Shown: in pieces, positions 59,846 to 64,000 of the stretch
How positions within the stretch are numbered: the stretch's first letter is position 1
Layout: every line of letters begins with the position of its first letter
Assembly: GCA_000508965.1 (NCBI GenBank)
Contig: BAHV02000012.1
Span: forward strand, 62,001 to 126,000
Source: Dielma sp000508965
GTDB taxonomy: Bacteria > Bacillota_I > Bacilli_A > Erysipelotrichales > Erysipelotrichaceae
Length of the DNA: 64,000 nucleotides
Reading direction: 5' to 3'
The notes under the pieces: model-generated
Told to the model about the DNA's origin: nothing
The model's database searches: none
Seen by the model: only the letters and a program-made list of their open reading frames with translations
Program-made: the position numbers and the translations under genes

Positions 59846-60453
59846 CAATTTAAGTATGGATTGTGGGCAAATTCTTCAAAAAGTGTTGTCGCATCGCCAT
59901 GACCCGGAAACACTTGATAATCAACACTCATTTTCTTTATTTCATTTAAAGTATTGATCATCTGTGAATTAGAGCCGGCAACCAGATCCGTGCGGCCGAT
60001 ACTGCCTTTAAAAAGCACATCACCGGCAAAAAGATTTTGATCCCAAAGCATCATCACACAGCCGGCAGTATGTCCCGGTGCATCAATAAACTCAACATTA
60101 AAACTACCGATGCTTGCCTTTCCGCAAGGAATCGCTTTGGGCTTGGTTTTAATAATGATTTCCCGGCCGCCGGCCGATTCGTTCAATCTGGGATTGGTAA
60201 GCAAAGGCATGTCTGCTTCACTGATATAGACAGGACAGCCATAATGCGCCGCTAAATCATCAACCGCACCAATATGATCCAGATGTCCATGAGTCAGCAC
60301 AATCCCGCTGACAGAGGCCTGCTTGCCGTCAATTGAAGCAATCATTCGTTCAGCTCGTGCACCTGGATCAACAATCAGCGCTTCCTGATCTTGATAGAGT
60401 ACATAACAATTCGTTTGATAAGCACTAACCACAAAACGTTCTATCTTTTTCAT
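59845..60453 (-). CDS. MBL-fold metallo-hydrolase (YqgX/GloB-like)
   Basis: 202 residues. Metal site THGHLDHIGAV with two further ligands in DAPGHTAGC and LFAGDVLF, and the late His in VFPGHGDATTL. The family is glyoxalase II-like; in B. subtilis the same gene (yqgX) lies beside comGA, and here it also precedes it. The start at 60453 is chosen because the alternative TTG at 60480 lies in the terminator of rpmG. Confidence 0.9.
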   Translation of the reverse strand: MKKIERFVVSAYQTNCYVLYQDQEALIVDPGARAERMIASIDGKQASVSGIVLTHGHLDHIGAVDDLAAHYGCPVYISEADMPLLTNPRLNESAGGREIIIKTKPKAIPCGKASIGSFNVEFIDAPGHTAGCVMMLWDQNLFAGDVLFKGSIGRTDLVAGSNSQMINTLNEIKKMSVDYQVFPGHGDATTLFEEFAHNPYLN

Positions 60454-60465
60454 CTTCTTCACGAA

Positions 60466-60488
60466 TAAAAAAAGCCGCAAACGGGCTT
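60466..60488 (-). terminator. Terminator after rpmG
   Basis: AAGCC (60472-60476) and GGCTT (60484-60488) with a 7-base loop; on the minus strand a run of seven Ts follows. Confidence 0.65.
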
Positions 60489-60491
60489 CTC

Positions 60492-60641
60492 TTATTTTTT
60501 CTCCTTATGTGCAGTTTTCTTGTTGCAACGCGGACAATATTTGCTAATTGTCATACGTTCAGGATTTTTACGTTTATTACGTGTTCCGATGTAGTTCTCT
60601 TCACCACATTCTGAACATTTGAATGTAATTCTGTCTCTCAT
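60492..60641 (-). CDS. rpmG: 50S ribosomal protein L33
   Basis: 49 residues, too short for many gene finders. It begins MRDRITFKCSECGEENYIGT and contains two zinc-ribbon pairs, CSEC and CPRC, and ends HKEKK, so it is the zinc-binding (C+) form. The ATG at 60641 follows aaggaggg. In B. subtilis rpmGA is also between pbpA and yqgX. Terminator just after the stop. Confidence 0.97.
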   Translation of the reverse strand: MRDRITFKCSECGEENYIGTRNKRKNPERMTISKYCPRCNKKTAHKEKK

Positions 60642-60735
60642 GGTTTCCCTCCTTGATAATGGCTATAAAATTATAACATAAAAATATTGTAAATGCTATA
60701 CCTTATTTTGTCTAGAGAAATTTAAACTTTTTCCC

Positions 60736-62853
60736 CTATTCATACGTTTTATAGTATTCAGTAAGCACATCATTCATGATTTCCAAACAGATATTGATTT
60801 GTGAACGGTCATTATTCGAATCCGGTGCCGAACAAACAAATGAAATCGTCGGATTATTACTTGGCGCAAATCCAATCACCGCCGAATTTGTTCTGATCGC
60901 CGTCGTACTTATTTCAGCGGTACCGGTTTTAGCTGCAATATCCTTATTTAAATTTTTAAATCCGCTGCCGCAGAAAGTCGTACTGACACACTCACGCATT
61001 CCCTGTTTTACACGTTCAAGATAATCAAGATTGCCGCTCACCGTATTCAGCACATTGGTTTCATACTGATAGATTACGGATTCATCAGAATTAATCTCAT
61101 AAACCTCTTTCAGAAAATGCGGCTGAACACGATAACCGCCGTTGCCGACCGTTGCCACATACTGAATCAGCTGCAGCGGTGTATATGTATCGTACTGTCC
61201 GATTGCAAAGTCCAGCAGCGTTCCCTGTTCACGCGCTGTGGAAACATAACCAATAGATTCATATGGAATGTCCACTCCGGTTTCAAGGCCTAAGCCAAAC
61301 ATCTGATAATACTTTCTGAAAACATCATATGCCGTCATATTCGGCAGATAAAGCGGTGCATTCGGCACATAAACACCACCGGCCAAACGAATCGCAATAT
61401 GGAACATGTAAACATTACTGGACTTGGCAATCGCTGTAATATCATTGATTGCTCCCTTATTCTCGGCTGACTGTTTCACCAATCTTGACGCACCGCTGCC
61501 AAAAACCATCGGTGCATCGACGATTATTTCATCAGGCTGAACAACTCCTTCATTCAACCCCATATACATTGTCGCCAGCTTAACGACTGATCCGGATTGG
61601 CGTGCTTCCAGATAATTGCCACTGGCATAAGGAGTAAAGGTTCCATCCTCATTGCGCTGCTGACCATTCATGGTGATGATTTCACCGTTTTGCGGATTCA
61701 TTAATATAACAAATGCCTGTTTGAAGTTCTTACGATACTCATTATCCTTTTCACGCTCTAAGACACGCTGAAGGATCTCATCAATCTTTTGCTGAAGCTC
61801 GATATCAACTGTCAGCTTCAGATTATAGCCTTTGCGGCCAACTGTTGACGGTGAAAAAATCGCAATACCGCTTTCTTCATCATAGCTGATATTCTGTACC
61901 GTTCTTGTACCGCGCAGGTAGTCCTCATACTGCAGTTCAAGCCCGCTGCTGCCAACCCGCTCATTCAATGCATAACCCTGTGCCAGATAGTAATCCTGAC
62001 TGATTTCATCAAGACCGCGGGTCGACACACTGCCTAAAATATCCCGCAATGTAGAACCATATTCGTAATTGCGAATCCAGTCTGCAGTCACATCAAAGCC
62101 CGGAAATTCTTCCTTATGCTCAACCAGATAAGCGACATCTTCTTTAGAAGCATTCTCAACAATCACCGAGCTGTCCTGACTGGTGGCTTTTTCCATTAAA
62201 ATCATCACCGGCCAGGCAATACGCTTATCCGCATTGCTGAGATAACCGGCATTCTTTTGAGCCTCAGTCAATTCCTCTAAACAGATGCGTTCAATATCCG
62301 CCTGCGTTACCCGATTGATTTTGATTCGATACACCTCATTCGTCGACAATTCTCCACGCAGTGCCTTATCCAGTTCTTCCTCGGTCAACAAATCGTTACC
62401 GTAATTATCGGCAGCAACTAAATAAAAATCTTTCCAGTCGCGTTCCGTAATCGTATCTTCCCTGATCTGAAATACTTGGGCGAATTGTTTCGCTAAAGCC
62501 CATTTTGATTCTGAATAAGAAGAAACATTGGAAGGCGGATAATAAGTAATATTCAATGATTCCTTATTGCTGACAAGAACATTGCCGTTGCGGTCTACCA
62601 TTTCACCGCGCGGCGGTGTCACTACCTGCTGTTTGCGGGTAAAAGCCTCCAATTTAACGATATAATCTTCATTTTCCAGTATCTGCACATTAAACAGCTT
62701 AACGCCGATGGCAATAAAAAAACATAATACAACAATGATCATGACCTTCATCCGCTGATTGACAATCTTATTGAAATCAGCCGTTTTCTTTAATAAATCA
62801 CTGCTGTTTTTACGATTTTTGTTATCAATTTCTCTAAAAGGATTTTTTAACAT
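60736..62853 (-). CDS. Class B penicillin-binding protein (PBP2/PbpA type)
   Basis: A cell-wall transpeptidase, 705 residues. A short cytoplasmic part (about 1-35) and one membrane segment (MIIVVLCFFIAIGVKLF) precede the dimerisation domain (PPRGEMVDRNGNVL). The transpeptidase has the active-site Ser in SGSVVKLATMY (SxxK), SSNVYMF (SxN) and KTGTAE (KTG). Unlike SpoVD it has no PASTA repeats, so elongation PBP2 or PbpA is more likely. It resembles B. subtilis pbpA by position. Whether it is specific for sporulation or elongation is not resolved. Confidence 0.92.
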   Translation of the reverse strand: MLKNPFREIDNKNRKNSSDLLKKTADFNKIVNQRMKVMIIVVLCFFIAIGVKLFNVQILENEDYIVKLEAFTRKQQVVTPPRGEMVDRNGNVLVSNKESLNITYYPPSNVSSYSESKWALAKQFAQVFQIREDTITERDWKDFYLVAADNYGNDLLTEEELDKALRGELSTNEVYRIKINRVTQADIERICLEELTEAQKNAGYLSNADKRIAWPVMILMEKATSQDSSVIVENASKEDVAYLVEHKEEFPGFDVTADWIRNYEYGSTLRDILGSVSTRGLDEISQDYYLAQGYALNERVGSSGLELQYEDYLRGTRTVQNISYDEESGIAIFSPSTVGRKGYNLKLTVDIELQQKIDEILQRVLEREKDNEYRKNFKQAFVILMNPQNGEIITMNGQQRNEDGTFTPYASGNYLEARQSGSVVKLATMYMGLNEGVVQPDEIIVDAPMVFGSGASRLVKQSAENKGAINDITAIAKSSNVYMFHIAIRLAGGVYVPNAPLYLPNMTAYDVFRKYYQMFGLGLETGVDIPYESIGYVSTAREQGTLLDFAIGQYDTYTPLQLIQYVATVGNGGYRVQPHFLKEVYEINSDESVIYQYETNVLNTVSGNLDYLERVKQGMRECVSTTFCGSGFKNLNKDIAAKTGTAEISTTAIRTNSAVIGFAPSNNPTISFVCSAPDSNNDRSQINICLEIMNDVLTEYYKTYE

Positions 62854-62934
62854 AAACGTCCTCCGTTATCTATTATAATACAATTTTGCCATTCTGAACA
62901 TCTTTCATGCTATAATATCAGCGAGGTGAAAAAC

Positions 62935-63993
62935 ATGAAAAGAACAGAAACACGGCCGATCCACGTAGGCAGCCTGCAGATCGGCGGACAGCAAAAAGTA
63001 ATCATTCAGTCCATGTGTTCAACACGGACTAAAAATATAGATGCCACAGTCAAACAGATTCTTGCTTTAGAAAGAGCTGGCTGTGAGCTTGTGCGCATGG
63101 CGGTCATCGATGAGGAAGATGCCGCGGCAATCACTGAAATAAAAAAACAGGTGCATATCCCTTTAGTGGCTGATATCCATTTCGACTATCGGATCGCTAT
63201 TGCTGCTGTAAAGGCTGGCATTGACAAAATTCGCTTAAACCCCGGCAACATTGGCAAGCGGGAAAATGTTGTTGAGGTTGTTAACGTTTGCCGTGAATAC
63301 AATGTACCAATCCGCATTGGCATCAACAGCGGTTCATTAGAAAAAGATATTCATGAGAAATACGGAAGGCCAACTGCAGAAGGGATGATTGAAAGTGCGC
63401 AGCGCCATGTCAAAATCCTTGAAGATCTTGGCTTCTGCGATATCTGTCTATCCTTTAAATCAAGTGATGTAAACCTGTGTGTAGAAGTCTATGAAAAAGC
63501 CTCTGAAGTCTTCCCCTACCCACTGCATCTAGGCGTTACAGAAGCGGGCACTAAGCTGACCAGCTCCATAAAATCAAGTGCTGCCTTAGGTATTCTGCTC
63601 CATGAAGGCATCGGTGATACGATTCGGATCAGCATTAACGGCGATCCAACCGATGAAATTGTTGTCTGCCGGCAATTGCTTCGCAGCCTTCATTTAATCG
63701 ATGCCGTCCCAAACCTGATTGCTTGTCCGACATGCGGCCGCACGAGTTATGATATCCAATCTGTAGTTAACGAAATGGAACCCTTTGTCCTAGGTTTAAA
63801 CAAGGATATTACAGTCGCAATCATGGGCTGTGCTGTCAATGGTCCCGGTGAAGCAAAGCATGCTGACATCGCCATAGCAGGCGGTAAAGATGAAGGCTTG
63901 CTGATAAAAAAGGGTGAAATAATTGATCGAGTGCCAACCGCAAGAATGGTACAGCGATTGAAGGAAGAAATTATGAAAATGATCGAAGAATGA
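62935..63993 (+). CDS. ispG: 4-hydroxy-3-methylbut-2-enyl diphosphate synthase
   Basis: An iron-sulfur enzyme of the MEP isoprenoid pathway. It is 352 residues: N-terminal TIM barrel with VGSLQIGGQQKVIIQSMCST, KIRLNPGNIG and IGINSGSLEKDI; C-terminal [4Fe-4S] part with CPTCGRTSYD and MGCAVNGPGEAKHADI. The ATG at 62935 follows gaggtg with a six-base gap; GTG 62926 lies in that site. A TGCTATAAT (62908-62916) precedes. With dxs and ispA it shows the MEP route is used. Confidence 0.96.
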   Translation: MKRTETRPIHVGSLQIGGQQKVIIQSMCSTRTKNIDATVKQILALERAGCELVRMAVIDEEDAAAITEIKKQVHIPLVADIHFDYRIAIAAVKAGIDKIRLNPGNIGKRENVVEVVNVCREYNVPIRIGINSGSLEKDIHEKYGRPTAEGMIESAQRHVKILEDLGFCDICLSFKSSDVNLCVEVYEKASEVFPYPLHLGVTEAGTKLTSSIKSSAALGILLHEGIGDTIRISINGDPTDEIVVCRQLLRSLHLIDAVPNLIACPTCGRTSYDIQSVVNEMEPFVLGLNKDITVAIMGCAVNGPGEAKHADIAIAGGKDEGLLIKKGEIIDRVPTARMVQRLKEEIMKMIEE

Positions 63994-64000
63994 CAAAAGA

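Noticed and set aside
1..64000. tRNA, rRNA, CRISPR or insertion sequences
   Set aside because: No tRNA T-loop with acceptor stem, no regular spaced repeats and no transposase were seen in reading both strands.

Overview
The window looks like chromosome from a spore-forming, competence-gene-carrying Firmicute, probably of the Erysipelotrichia. The evidence is moderate GC, Bacilli-like gene order with spoIIIAH, spoIVB, spo0A, spoIIM and spoIVA, many PTS genes, T-box and FMN riboswitch control, and repeated TTGACA/TATAAT promoters. The class call is an inference. I see no prophage, insertion sequence, CRISPR array, rRNA or tRNA. Most genes are housekeeping genes in long, tightly packed operons.

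Layout. 1-6.2 kb: the end of nagA, then a beta-glucoside operon (BglG-type antiterminator behind its own RAT/terminator leader, PTS EIIBC, separate EIIA, GH1 phospho-beta-glucosidase, HAD phosphatase). 6.2-10.3 kb: a T-box-controlled hisS-aspS operon and a methyltransferase. 10.3-15.5 kb: a LysR regulator divergent from a heterodimeric ABC exporter, then a small HTH protein and a small cysteine-rich protein. 15.5-15.8 kb: a stand-alone structured RNA on the minus strand, possibly 6S RNA. 15.9-34.2 kb, plus strand: truB, ribF, a RelA/SpoT-like gene, spoIIIAH, asp23-family gene, nusB, xseA, xseB, ispA, dxs, tlyA, recN, spoIVB, spo0A, dinB, spoIIM, xerD, deoB and mrp. This matches the Bacillus subtilis yqhY-to-spo0A and spoIIM-xerD-deoB order with accBC, folD and argR missing. 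34.4 kb: xpt.

35-39.5 kb: a cystine-like ABC importer operon ending in two accessory genes, divergent from a LysR gene. 39.5-44.3 kb: a mannose-family PTS operon (IIA, IIB, IIC, IID) with a BtpA/SgcQ-family protein, a HAD phosphatase and a DeoR-type regulator; three phased direct repeats lie at its promoter. 44.5-54.2 kb, mostly minus strand: a secreted Ig-like repeat protein, a zinc protease, HU, spoIVA, a DUF1836 regulator, then gpsA, der, cmk and a frameshifted membrane protein; a threonine aldolase gene sits on the plus strand. 54.3-55.1 kb: ribU under an FMN riboswitch. 55.2-60.5 kb: efp, a small membrane protein, the complete comGA-comGG pseudopilus operon, and an MBL hydrolase. 60.5-64 kb: rpmG, a class B PBP and ispG.

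The most interesting points are a T-box whose specifier region GACAC holds overlapping Asp and His codons ahead of hisS-aspS; a cysteine-rich tail on HisRS; an unassigned structured RNA; three phased repeats at the mannose-family PTS promoter; a one-base frameshift in a membrane coiled-coil gene; a RelA/SpoT-like protein with altered synthetase motifs; and deep gene overlap at comGF/comGG. I do not see one clearly new multi-gene system. The best candidates for unknown biology are the two accessory genes of the cystine-like operon and the HTH plus cysteine-rich pair at 14.9-15.5 kb.
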